DNA from: E44-bin88 sp034419075
Lineage (GTDB): Bacteria > Chloroflexota > Dehalococcoidia > Dehalococcoidales > BS750m-G39
Reading direction: 5' to 3'
Length of the DNA stretch: 58,047 nucleotides
Assembly (NCBI GenBank): GCA_034419075.1
Contig: DAOULR010000013.1
Location: forward strand, 1 to 58,047
The translations under genes and the position numbers were made by a program. Every line of letters begins with the position of its first letter. Positions within the stretch are counted from its first letter, which is position 1. The notes beneath the pieces were generated by a model, which was not told the origin of the DNA, ran no database searches, and saw only the letters and a program-made list of their open reading frames with translations. This document shows positions 26,105-33,164 of this stretch, piece by piece.

Positions 26105-26119
26105 CTAGAAAGCAAAAGA

Positions 26120-27118
26120 ATGCGAAAACTAGTTCTTCTGCTCTTGTCCGTCTTATTGATTTTGATTCCGGTTAATGCCTGCGCCCCGCAGGCAGAAGCG
26201 CCCATCGGCATGGCCGTGGAGTTCATGGACCACGCCGCCAGCGCCTACATCGCCCAGGACATGGGGTGGTACGAAGAAGAAGGGCTGGAGGTTACCGCCT
26301 ACGAGAGCCACGTCACCGGCATGTCGCTGGCGGCGGCGCTGGCCCGTGATGAAATCCAGGTCGCCTATATCTGCCTGGTGCCGACGATAAACGTTTACGC
26401 TAACGGCGGCGTGCCCATAAGAATCGTGGCCGGGACGCATAACTACGGCTATGGGCTGGTGGTCAATCCCGATAAAGTAGAAACAGTCTACGACCTGGAA
26501 GACCCCGATATCCGTATCGGCTGCGTCAGGGAAGGCGGCGCCGTTGACGTGCTGTTGCACAGGACGATGGACGAATACGGGCTCGATGAAAGCAGGGTGA
26601 TAGCTAATGTCCAGCGCATGAACCCGCCGCAGATTGTCCTCTCGGTAGGGTTAGGACAACTGGACGCCGCCTTTCTCCCCGAACAGTGGGCCACCATGTG
26701 CGAGGACTACGGCTTTGAGATGCTGCTGACCAGCCAGGAAATCTGGCCCAATATGCCGGGCAGCATGCTGGTGGTCAAGCAGGACTTAATAGACAACCAC
26801 CCGGAGATTGTTCAGAAATTGGTGGACATCTCGCAGCGGGCCACGGACTGGATAAACGAGCACCCGGAGGAGGCCGCCGAGATTGTGGCCAGACAGATGC
26901 AGGCCGCCGGTAGCCAGACTAACGCCGCTGAGGTTGTCGCCGAACTGGAAATCACCCCCGAGGCGATGCTGCGGTCTATGGGAAGGCTGGAATACACCAC
27001 CGAAATTAATCCTGAGATAGTCCAGGAGGTCATAGACTATATCGCCAGTCTCGGCTATATAGGCGAAAGCTTCGACGCCAGCCAAATACTGGACCTGAGG
27101 TTCCTCGATGCTGAATAG
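26120..27118 (+). CDS. ABC importer substrate-binding lipoprotein (NMT1/SsuA-like)
   Basis: A 332-aa periplasmic-type binding protein. The signal sequence MRKLVLLLLSVLLILIP ends in the lipobox VNAC, so the mature protein is lipid-anchored at Cys21. The remainder matches the NMT1/THI5/nitrate-sulfonate binding family (AVEFMDHAASAYIAQDMGWYEEEGLEV, ALARDEIQVAYI, GYGLVVNP). Such proteins bind small organic or oxyanion ligands. The ModE-type regulator and operator upstream point to molybdate or tungstate, but the fold family is not ModA. It overlaps the permease start by 11 nt. Confidence 0.85.
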   Translation: MRKLVLLLLSVLLILIPVNACAPQAEAPIGMAVEFMDHAASAYIAQDMGWYEEEGLEVTAYESHVTGMSLAAALARDEIQVAYICLVPTINVYANGGVPIRIVAGTHNYGYGLVVNPDKVETVYDLEDPDIRIGCVREGGAVDVLLHRTMDEYGLDESRVIANVQRMNPPQIVLSVGLGQLDAAFLPEQWATMCEDYGFEMLLTSQEIWPNMPGSMLVVKQDLIDNHPEIVQKLVDISQRATDWINEHPEEAAEIVARQMQAAGSQTNAAEVVAELEITPEAMLRSMGRLEYTTEINPEIVQEVIDYIASLGYIGESFDASQILDLRFLDAE

Positions 27119-27872
27119 CCTTAAGAAGCTTCGGCCGGGGTGGGGCATCGTACCTATACTCGTCTTTCTGGCGCTCTGGGAGTTGGTGGCCAGACTTAAT
27201 CTGGTTCCCGGCCAGCTCTCTTTTCCGCCCTTCTCCGAGGTGATGGTGGAGTTCTATAAGCTGGCTGCCAATGGGGTGTTGGGGGACAACTTCCTGGCCA
27301 GCCTGTCCCGGGTGCTCATCGGCTTTGTTACTGGTTCTATTGCCGGACTGCTGGTGGGCACGGCCATGGGCTGGATGGAAAAACTGGACAAGGCGCTGCA
27401 CCCCATCGTCAGCCTGCTCTACCCCATCCCCGCCCTGGGCTGGTTGCCACTGCTCATGCTCTGGATAGGCATCAACGAGCTGCTGCCCATCGCTATCGTC
27501 TTTATCGCCTCCTTCTTCCCTGTCCTCTACAACACCGTCACCGGTATCAGGAACGTGGACAGGGACTATATCCAGGTGGCACGGACGCTGGGGGCATCCG
27601 ATTTCAAGATTCTGACCACGGTGGTCATGCCGCTGGCGCTGCCCAATATCTTCACCGGATTAAGGCTTAATGCCGGTATGGCCTGGCGGGTGATAATCGC
27701 CGCTGAGATGGTGGCTATCCCCACCGGTATCGGCGCCCTGATGATAAAGTCGCAGAGTTTAATCCGTATCGATATCATAATCGTCTGTTTGATAGTTCTG
27801 GCCGTGATGTGCCTTTCTTTTGAAAAATTCTTCGAGTTCCTGGAAAACAGGATGACGGCCAGGTGGAGGTAA
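27108..27872 (+). CDS. ABC importer permease
   Basis: A 254-aa inner-membrane permease of the SsuC/TauC/BPD type with about six helices. The EAA loop, which docks the ATPase, is seen as YIQVARTLGASDFKILTTVVMPLALPNIFTGL. LIPIPALGWLPLLML-type sequence (YPIPALGWLPLLMLWIG) is typical of nitrate/sulfonate/taurine permeases. The ATG lies inside the end of the binding-protein gene and the stop is 1 nt before the ATPase gene, so all three are cotranscribed. Confidence 0.92.
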   Translation: MLNSLKKLRPGWGIVPILVFLALWELVARLNLVPGQLSFPPFSEVMVEFYKLAANGVLGDNFLASLSRVLIGFVTGSIAGLLVGTAMGWMEKLDKALHPIVSLLYPIPALGWLPLLMLWIGINELLPIAIVFIASFFPVLYNTVTGIRNVDRDYIQVARTLGASDFKILTTVVMPLALPNIFTGLRLNAGMAWRVIIAAEMVAIPTGIGALMIKSQSLIRIDIIIVCLIVLAVMCLSFEKFFEFLENRMTARWR

Positions 27873-27873
27873 T

Positions 27874-28917
27874 ATGCCCTCGATAAGATTAGAGAAAATC
27901 TGTAAGTACATCTGCCGAGACGTTGAGCTGGAGATAAGCGACAGAGAGCTGATGGTGCTGTTGGGGCCGAGCGGGGCGGGTAAGACTACGCTGCTCAACA
28001 TTATCGCTGGGCTGACCGATTACGAGGGCTCGGTGCTTTTCGATAGCCAGCCGGTGGATAAGTTGCCTGCCAGCCAGCGAGGGGTAGGCTATCTCTTTCA
28101 GGACTTATTCCTCTTCCCCCACCTGGACGTTTCGGCTAACATCGCCTACGGGCTGAAGGCGCAAAAATCCCCCCATGATGGTATCAATGAAAGGGTAGCC
28201 GAGCTGCTGCAGCTGATGAAGATAAGCCACCTCGCCGAGCGCTACCCCAGGCAATTAAGCGGTGGAGAAAAGCAGCGGGTGGCTCTGGCGCGGGCACTGG
28301 CCCTTTCGCCCCGTGTTCTGCTTCTCGACGAGCCCCTGAGCAGCCTCGACACCCAGACGGCCAAGTATCTCAGGACAGAGCTTAAGCAACTGCAGAAGAA
28401 GCTGGGCATAACCACCATATACGTTACCCACGACCTGGCCGAGGCCGAAGAGATGGCCGACCGCATCGCCGTCCTTCAGGAGGGCCAACTGCAGCAGGTG
28501 GGCCAGCCCGAAGAGGTCTTTTTCTACCCGACCAATGAAGCCGTATCTGATTTTATCGGTGCCCCCAACATACTGCACTGTGACCGCTGCCAGAGCCTGG
28601 GGCAGGGGGTGATGGAGGCCAGCTGCGGCTCGATGAACATCATCCTCCCCGACGACGGCAGCCCCGTACGCCGCATCGCCCTCTTTCCCCGCGATATATA
28701 CGTTTCCGAGACCAAGCCCCCGGGCCCGGAGGTTAACCGCTATAAGGGTGTAATTACCGCCATCAAGCCCCTCGGCGACGGCGTCAGACTGGAAGTGAAG
28801 GTGGGCGAACACAGGTTGCTGGCCGAGCTGCCCCACCATATCTTTGAGGACATGGACCTCGCTGAAGGCAAAGAGGTCTTTCTGATATTGAAACTGCGGA
28901 GAATCAAGGTATATTAG
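27874..28917 (+). CDS. ABC importer ATP-binding protein with C-terminal TOBE-like domain
   Basis: A 347-aa ATPase. Walker A is GPSGAGKTTL (about 32-41), Q-loop in YLFQDLFLFPHLDV, signature QLSGGEKQRVALARALAL, Walker B VLLLDEPLSSLD, and the H-loop IYVTHDLAEAEEMADR. After residue 230 comes a regulatory extension ending in a TOBE-like module (NRYKGVITAIKPLGDGVRLEVKVG...LAELPHHIF), as in ModC, PotA and CysA transporters. ModC-like ATPases use TOBE to bind oxyanions, so metal-oxyanion inhibition is possible. The combination with an SsuA-like binding protein is unusual. Confidence 0.9.
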   Translation: MPSIRLEKICKYICRDVELEISDRELMVLLGPSGAGKTTLLNIIAGLTDYEGSVLFDSQPVDKLPASQRGVGYLFQDLFLFPHLDVSANIAYGLKAQKSPHDGINERVAELLQLMKISHLAERYPRQLSGGEKQRVALARALALSPRVLLLDEPLSSLDTQTAKYLRTELKQLQKKLGITTIYVTHDLAEAEEMADRIAVLQEGQLQQVGQPEEVFFYPTNEAVSDFIGAPNILHCDRCQSLGQGVMEASCGSMNIILPDDGSPVRRIALFPRDIYVSETKPPGPEVNRYKGVITAIKPLGDGVRLEVKVGEHRLLAELPHHIFEDMDLAEGKEVFLILKLRRIKVY

Positions 28918-28997
28918 TAAAAGGGTTTACTTTAACTAGCCAGTTCAAGTATAATGCCTGTTGGTGCTTTGCCGTTAGTTTTAGCTAGCTATAAAAT

Positions 28998-29026
28998 TTG
29001 CAATCTTAGCCACACCTAGCTATAAT
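28998..29026 (+). promoter_or_regulatory. Hydrogenase operon promoter
   Basis: TTGCAA (28998-29003), a 17-bp spacer and a perfect TATAAT (29021-29026). Transcription should begin near 29033, which excludes the ATG at 29031 and supports the ATG at 29049 with AAGGGGG upstream. A second TATAAT at 28950-28955 with TTTACT (28926-28931) may be a weaker upstream promoter. Confidence 0.75.
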
Positions 29027-29048
29027 TTCTATGCGGAAAGGGGGAAAG

Positions 29049-30029
29049 ATGGCTAAACCTAAGGTCGCTTTTTACTGGTGTGCTTCCTGCGGCGGCTGTG
29101 AGGAGACGGTGGTTGACCTCAACGAGGATATTCTGAAGGTAGCGGACGCGGTGGATATCGTCCTCTGGCCGGTGGCGCTGGACTTCAAGCGCAAGGATAT
29201 CGAAGCAATGAAGGATGGCGAAATAGCGGTGAGCTTTATCAACGGGTCGGTAAGGTTGGAGGAGCAGGAGGAGATGGTAAAGCTGCTGAGGCAAAAGTCC
29301 GGTCTGGTGGTCGCTTTCGGCTCCTGCGCCCATTTGGGCGGGATTCCGGGGCTGGGCAACTTCTACGACCGGGAGTCTATCTTTAACCGGGTCTATAAGG
29401 AATCCCCCAGCGTGGATAACCCCAAAGGGATTTTCCCCCAAGAGAAGACGAAGGTTAAAGAGGGCGAGCTTACCCTGCCTGAGTTCTACAATACAGTTAA
29501 GACGCTGGACCAGACCATTGACGTTGATTATTATCTCCCCGGCTGTCCGCCGGCACCCGATCTGATAATGGCGGCGGTAACAGCCATTCTTAAAGGGGAG
29601 TTGCCGGCGAAAGGGTCAGTACTGGCGCCCAATAAGGCGCTCTGCGACACCTGCCCCAGAGCCGAGAGTAAACCAGAAAAACTATCCATCACCGAGGTCA
29701 AGCGGCCCTGGCAGATTAAGATGGACCCCGATCTGTGCTTCTTAGCACAGGGGATAATCTGCATGGGGCCGGCCACGCGCACAGGCTGTGGCGAGACCTG
29801 CATCCGGGCTAACCAGCCCTGCCGCGGCTGCTTCGGGCCGGCTGACGGTGTGGTTGACCAGGGAGCCAAAGCCCTTTCCATGGTCGCTTCTATAATGGGG
29901 CTGGATGGGGAGAAGGACATGAGCGAGGAGGATGTGCAAAAACTGATTGACAGCATTGCCGACCCGGCGGGAACGGTCTATCGCTTCAGCCTGGCGGCTT
30001 CCCTGCTGAGAAGAAAGAGAATGGAATAG
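29049..30029 (+). CDS. mvhG: [NiFe]-hydrogenase small subunit, group 3 (MvhG/FrhG-like)
   Basis: Carries the Fe-S relay of a cytoplasmic [NiFe] hydrogenase. The proximal cluster motif is FYWCASCGGCEETVVDL near the N-terminus (CxxCxxC-E), with later Cys in FGSCAHLGG, YLPGCPPAPD, and a C-terminal block, CDTCPR...CFLAQGIICMGPATRTGCGETCIRANQPCRGCFGPADG, that matches MvhG/FrhG-type subunits. There is no Tat signal. At 326 aa from ATG 29049 it has the usual size. First gene of a 13-gene locus. The symbol is by family analogy. Confidence 0.9.
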   Translation: MAKPKVAFYWCASCGGCEETVVDLNEDILKVADAVDIVLWPVALDFKRKDIEAMKDGEIAVSFINGSVRLEEQEEMVKLLRQKSGLVVAFGSCAHLGGIPGLGNFYDRESIFNRVYKESPSVDNPKGIFPQEKTKVKEGELTLPEFYNTVKTLDQTIDVDYYLPGCPPAPDLIMAAVTAILKGELPAKGSVLAPNKALCDTCPRAESKPEKLSITEVKRPWQIKMDPDLCFLAQGIICMGPATRTGCGETCIRANQPCRGCFGPADGVVDQGAKALSMVASIMGLDGEKDMSEEDVQKLIDSIADPAGTVYRFSLAASLLRRKRME

Positions 30030-30038
30030 GAGGCCGGA

Positions 30039-31496
30039 GTGAAAAAGATAACCATAGACCCGATAACCAGGCTTGAGGGACACGGCAAGATAGAGATTTT
30101 CCTCGATGATAAGGGCAACTGTGAGCGGGCTACTCTTCAGATTCCCGAACTGAGAGGCTTTGAGAGATTTTCGGAAGGTAGAGCCGCCGAAGAGATGCCC
30201 CGCATCACCACCATGATATGCGGCGTTTGCCCCACCGCCCACCACATGGCCTCGACCAAGACGCTGGACGACCTCTTCAAGGTCGAGCCGACATCGGCGG
30301 CCAAGAAGATAAGGGAGCTGATGTACAACGCCTTCACCGCCGAAGACCACATACTGCACTTCGTCTTTCTGGGCGGCCCCGACTTTGTCGTTGGCCCCAC
30401 GGCACCCGCCGCTGAGAGGAACGTGCTGGGTGTTATCGGCAAGGTGGGGCTGGAGGTGGGGGGCAAGGTCATCGAGATGCGCAAGAGGATGCGCAACGTG
30501 CTGCGCATAATCGGCGGCAAGCCGGTTATGCCCACCTGCGGCCTGCCCGGAGGCGTGTCCAAGCGAATTACCGAGGACGAGCGTAAGACCATCATCGAGG
30601 CCGGCGAATACGGTGTCGAGTTCTGCAAGGTCGCCCTCGGGCTTTTCGATGATGTGGTGCTTAAGAATAAAGACTACGTTGACCTTGTTGTCGGCGATGT
30701 CTACTCGCACAAGACCTATTACATGGGGCTGGTGGACGATAAGAACAAGGTTAATTTCTACGATGGCCAGATAAGAGTGGTCGACCCCGCGGGCAAGGAG
30801 TTCGCCAAATTCAAGGTTCAGAACTACCTTGACCACATTCGGGAGCATGTCGAGCCCTGGACCTACGTCCGCTTCTCCTTCCTCAAGAAGGTGGGCTGGA
30901 AGGGCTTTGTCGACGGCAAGGAGAGCGGTGTCTACCGAGTGGCTCCCTTAGCCAGACTGAATGCTTCCGACGGCATGGCTACGCCGCTGGCTCAGGAAGC
31001 CTACGAAAAGATGTACTCAGTCCTGGGCGGCAAACCGGTGCACAGCACGCTGGCTTTCCACTGGGCGCGCCTGGTGGAGGCGCTCTATGCCGCGGAACGG
31101 ACGCTGGAGCTGGCTAAAGACCCCGAGATTACCTCGGACGACATCGTCAACCTGCCCACCGAGACCCCCAAGGAGGGGATGGGGGTGGTGGAAGCCCCCA
31201 GGGGCACCCTTATCCACCACTACCAGACTGATGAGAAGGGGATTCTGACTGGAGTCAACTTGATTGTAGCCACCCAGAACAACTCGGCGGCAATAAACAT
31301 GTCGGTGGAGAAGGCGGCCAAGGCGCTGATAAAGAATGGGGATGTGCCCGACGGCATACTCAACATGATAGAGATGGCCTTCCGGGCCTACGACCCCTGT
31401 CATGCCTGTGCTACTCATTCACTGCCAGGACGGACGCCGCTCGAGGTCAGCGTTTACAATTCTGACGGTGAACTGGTAAAGAAACTGGTGAACTGA
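30039..31496 (+). CDS. mvhA: [NiFe]-hydrogenase large subunit, group 3 (MvhA-like)
   Basis: The catalytic 485-aa subunit. Nickel ligands are the N-terminal ICGVCPTAHH (CxxC, residues about 62-65) and the C-terminal DPCHACATH (CxxC). After the His comes a 25-residue tail, SLPGRTPLEVSVYNSDGELV..., which the maturation protease normally removes once nickel is inserted. The protease gene is at 32244. The start codon is GTG behind GGAGGCCG, 9 nt after the small-subunit stop. It is soluble, with no membrane anchor. H2 oxidation or evolution direction depends on the electron partner, which is not in the window. Confidence 0.92.
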   Translation: MKKITIDPITRLEGHGKIEIFLDDKGNCERATLQIPELRGFERFSEGRAAEEMPRITTMICGVCPTAHHMASTKTLDDLFKVEPTSAAKKIRELMYNAFTAEDHILHFVFLGGPDFVVGPTAPAAERNVLGVIGKVGLEVGGKVIEMRKRMRNVLRIIGGKPVMPTCGLPGGVSKRITEDERKTIIEAGEYGVEFCKVALGLFDDVVLKNKDYVDLVVGDVYSHKTYYMGLVDDKNKVNFYDGQIRVVDPAGKEFAKFKVQNYLDHIREHVEPWTYVRFSFLKKVGWKGFVDGKESGVYRVAPLARLNASDGMATPLAQEAYEKMYSVLGGKPVHSTLAFHWARLVEALYAAERTLELAKDPEITSDDIVNLPTETPKEGMGVVEAPRGTLIHHYQTDEKGILTGVNLIVATQNNSAAINMSVEKAAKALIKNGDVPDGILNMIEMAFRAYDPCHACATHSLPGRTPLEVSVYNSDGELVKKLVN

Positions 31497-31513
31497 GGAA
31501 GGAGGGGAAAGTC

Positions 31514-31735
31514 ATGAGAGAAAAAGTAGAAAAAGCCTTAGCGCAGATAAAACCGGCTCTACAAGCCGACGGCGGTGATGTTGAACTGGTGGATGTGGGG
31601 GATAATGGGGTGGTCAAGGTGAAGCTGACCGGAGCCTGCGCCGGCTGCCCGGTAGCCAGCATAACTCTGAAACAGGGCATCGAGCGCATACTCAAGGAGC
31701 AGATTGCCGAGGTCAAGGAAGTAGTCGCTGTCTAA
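31514..31735 (+). CDS. NifU C-terminal-domain (Nfu) Fe-S scaffold protein
   Basis: A 73-aa stand-alone Nfu domain: VEKALAQIKPALQADGGDVELVDVGD, then GACAGCPVASITLKQGIERIL, with the CxxC that holds a bridging [4Fe-4S] cluster between two monomers. Nfu proteins pass clusters to apo-proteins. Position inside the hydrogenase operon, 17 nt after the large subunit with a strong GGAAGGAGGGG ribosome site, suggests delivery to the hydrogenase small subunit or MvhD. Confidence 0.9.
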   Translation: MREKVEKALAQIKPALQADGGDVELVDVGDNGVVKVKLTGACAGCPVASITLKQGIERILKEQIAEVKEVVAV

Positions 31736-31757
31736 ATTCGGCTTTAGGACTTAAATA

Positions 31758-31979
31758 GTGCCGATATACGAATACGTTTGTGATAAGTGCCATCTGAAAT
31801 TCGAGTTGCTCAAAAGCATGAGCCAATCGGGGGAGGATGCCCCCTGCCCGAAATGTGGAACCAGTGCTCAGCGAGCGCTTTCATCATTCGCCAGAAGCTC
31901 TGATGTGTTAGAGTCCTCGGGGAACGGAAGCGCTTGCAGCACCTGTAATTCAGGCTCCTGTAGTTCCTGTTCTCTATAG
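31758..31979 (+). CDS. FmdB-family zinc-ribbon protein
   Basis: A 73-aa FmdB-type putative regulator. PIYEYVCDKCHLKFELLKSM plus CPKCGTSAQRAL make the zinc ribbon (two CxxC). The tail is Ser/Cys-rich (CSTCNSGSCSSCSL). FmdB was described next to formamidase and was suggested to be regulatory, but its role is unresolved. It uses a GTG start at 31758. In this operon it might act in metal handling or regulation, which is inference. Confidence 0.85.
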   Translation: MPIYEYVCDKCHLKFELLKSMSQSGEDAPCPKCGTSAQRALSSFARSSDVLESSGNGSACSTCNSGSCSSCSL

Positions 31980-31994
31980 ACGTAAGGGAGGCCG

Positions 31995-32237
31995 ATGAGA
32001 AAGCCGGATAAGCAGTTTTCCTGCCACTCCTGCGGCAAAATCGCCGAGGGTATTCCGGGGACGGCACCCTGCGAGGCGCTTCAGGGCTGGTTGACCGTTT
32101 CTTCCTGGGAGGGACCGGGGGTGGTGGAGCACTATAATTTCTGTTCCTATAGCTGCCTTGAGGCCTGGGCTAACGACAAGGTGCCCAGGGTGCCTGAGGT
32201 TTTTCTGGATTCCTTTAAAGAAGATAAGAGTAAATAG
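31995..32237 (+). CDS. Small Cys-rich (zinc-binding) protein of unknown function
   Basis: An 80-aa protein with CHSCGK near residue 10 and FCSYSCLEAWAND near residue 50, giving two CxxC/CxxxC pairs suited to one zinc or Fe-S site. The FCSxxCL pattern recalls MYM/TRASH-type zinc sites that sense or carry metals. GGAGG lies 7 nt upstream of the ATG. Tight spacing on both sides (15 and 6 nt) places it firmly in the hydrogenase operon. I cannot assign a function; nickel or zinc trafficking is a guess. Confidence 0.65.
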   Translation: MRKPDKQFSCHSCGKIAEGIPGTAPCEALQGWLTVSSWEGPGVVEHYNFCSYSCLEAWANDKVPRVPEVFLDSFKEDKSK

Positions 32238-32243
32238 GTAGAG

Positions 32244-32693
32244 ATGAATACGCTGGTTCTGGGAATGGGTAACACCATTCTTACCGACGACGGGGTTGGC
32301 ATCGAGATTGCCCATCGACTCAAGGAGAGGAAGCCTGAATTAGACGTAGTGGAGACGAGCGAGGCGGGACTGGCCCTCCTCGATTTTATTGTGGGCTACG
32401 ACAGGCTCATCATCGTCGATTCGGTAAAAACAGAAGAAGGAGAGCCCGGAGAGTTATATAGGCTGGAGATGGGGGCGATGAAGCTCACCTCTCATCTCAC
32501 TTCTTTGCACGGCGTGGATATTGCCACTGCCTTCGAGCTCGGGCAGAAGCTGGGCTTTCATATGCCCCAGCAGGTGAGCATATACGCCGTGGAGGTTAAG
32601 GATAACGCCTCCTTCGGTGAGGAGTGCACCGAGGAGGTAGGGGGGAAGATACCACTCATCACAGAGCAAATAATAGGGGAGGAAAAGCTGTGA
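32244..32693 (+). CDS. Hydrogenase maturation protease
   Basis: A 149-aa HyaD/HycI-family endopeptidase that trims the C-terminal tail of the large subunit after nickel insertion. Motifs: LVLGMGNTILTDDGVGIEIAHRL (the metal-binding Glu/Asp region), ETSEAGLALLDFIVGYDRLIIVDSV, and a His in SLHGVDIATAF. Within the FrxA/HoxW-type group the size is normal. Its stop overlaps the mvhD GTG start (GTGA), so they are translationally coupled. Confidence 0.92.
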   Translation: MNTLVLGMGNTILTDDGVGIEIAHRLKERKPELDVVETSEAGLALLDFIVGYDRLIIVDSVKTEEGEPGELYRLEMGAMKLTSHLTSLHGVDIATAFELGQKLGFHMPQQVSIYAVEVKDNASFGEECTEEVGGKIPLITEQIIGEEKL

Positions 32694-33139
32694 CGCAAAC
32701 TGTGACGGAAAAACCCACGAAAGCGACCAAGACGGGATTTAAGCCCAAGATTATAGTTTTCTGCTGCAACTGGTGTTCCTATGCCGGCGCCGACCTGGCA
32801 GGAACCTCCCGACTCAAGATTAACCCCAACTTCAGGGTTATCCGCACCATGTGCTCGGGCCGGGTGGAGCCTACTTTCATCTTCCACGCCTTTGCCAAGG
32901 GAGCCGACGGGGTAATGATTGCCGGCTGCCATCCCGGTGACTGCCACTACAGCAGCGGCAATTATAAGGCGAGACGCCGTATGATGTTGCTCAAGAGAGC
33001 GCTTAAGCAGCTTGGCATAGCGCCGGAGAGATTAAGGCTGGAATGGATTTCCGCCTCCGAAGGAACCAAGTTCCAAACCCAGGTTAACGAGTTCGTCAAC
33101 GAGGTCACAGCGCTAGGCCCCCTCCAGAATCACAGTTAA
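32690..33139 (+). CDS. mvhD: F420-non-reducing hydrogenase iron-sulfur subunit D (MvhD)
   Basis: A 149-aa MvhD, a [2Fe-2S] protein that in methanogens and many bacteria links MvhAG hydrogenase to HdrA for electron bifurcation. Typical sequence: IIVFCCNWCSYAGADLAGTSRLKI, RTMCSGRVEPTFI, GVMIAGCHPGDCHYSSGNYKA. I start at GTG 32690, behind GGGGAGG and overlapping the protease stop. Upstream in-frame residues fall inside the protease gene. HdrABC genes, its usual partner, are not present in this window. Confidence 0.93.
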   Translation: MTQTVTEKPTKATKTGFKPKIIVFCCNWCSYAGADLAGTSRLKINPNFRVIRTMCSGRVEPTFIFHAFAKGADGVMIAGCHPGDCHYSSGNYKARRRMMLLKRALKQLGIAPERLRLEWISASEGTKFQTQVNEFVNEVTALGPLQNHS

Positions 33140-33164
33140 ACAGTCCTCCCCCCTAAAGGCAGAC

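Noticed and set aside
29742..30848. Long minus-strand open frame across the hydrogenase subunits
   Set aside because: It covers both subunit genes antisense and has low-complexity composition typical of GC-rich shadow frames.
29049..33139. F420-reducing hydrogenase (Frh)
   Set aside because: No FrhB-like F420-binding subunit; MvhD is present instead.
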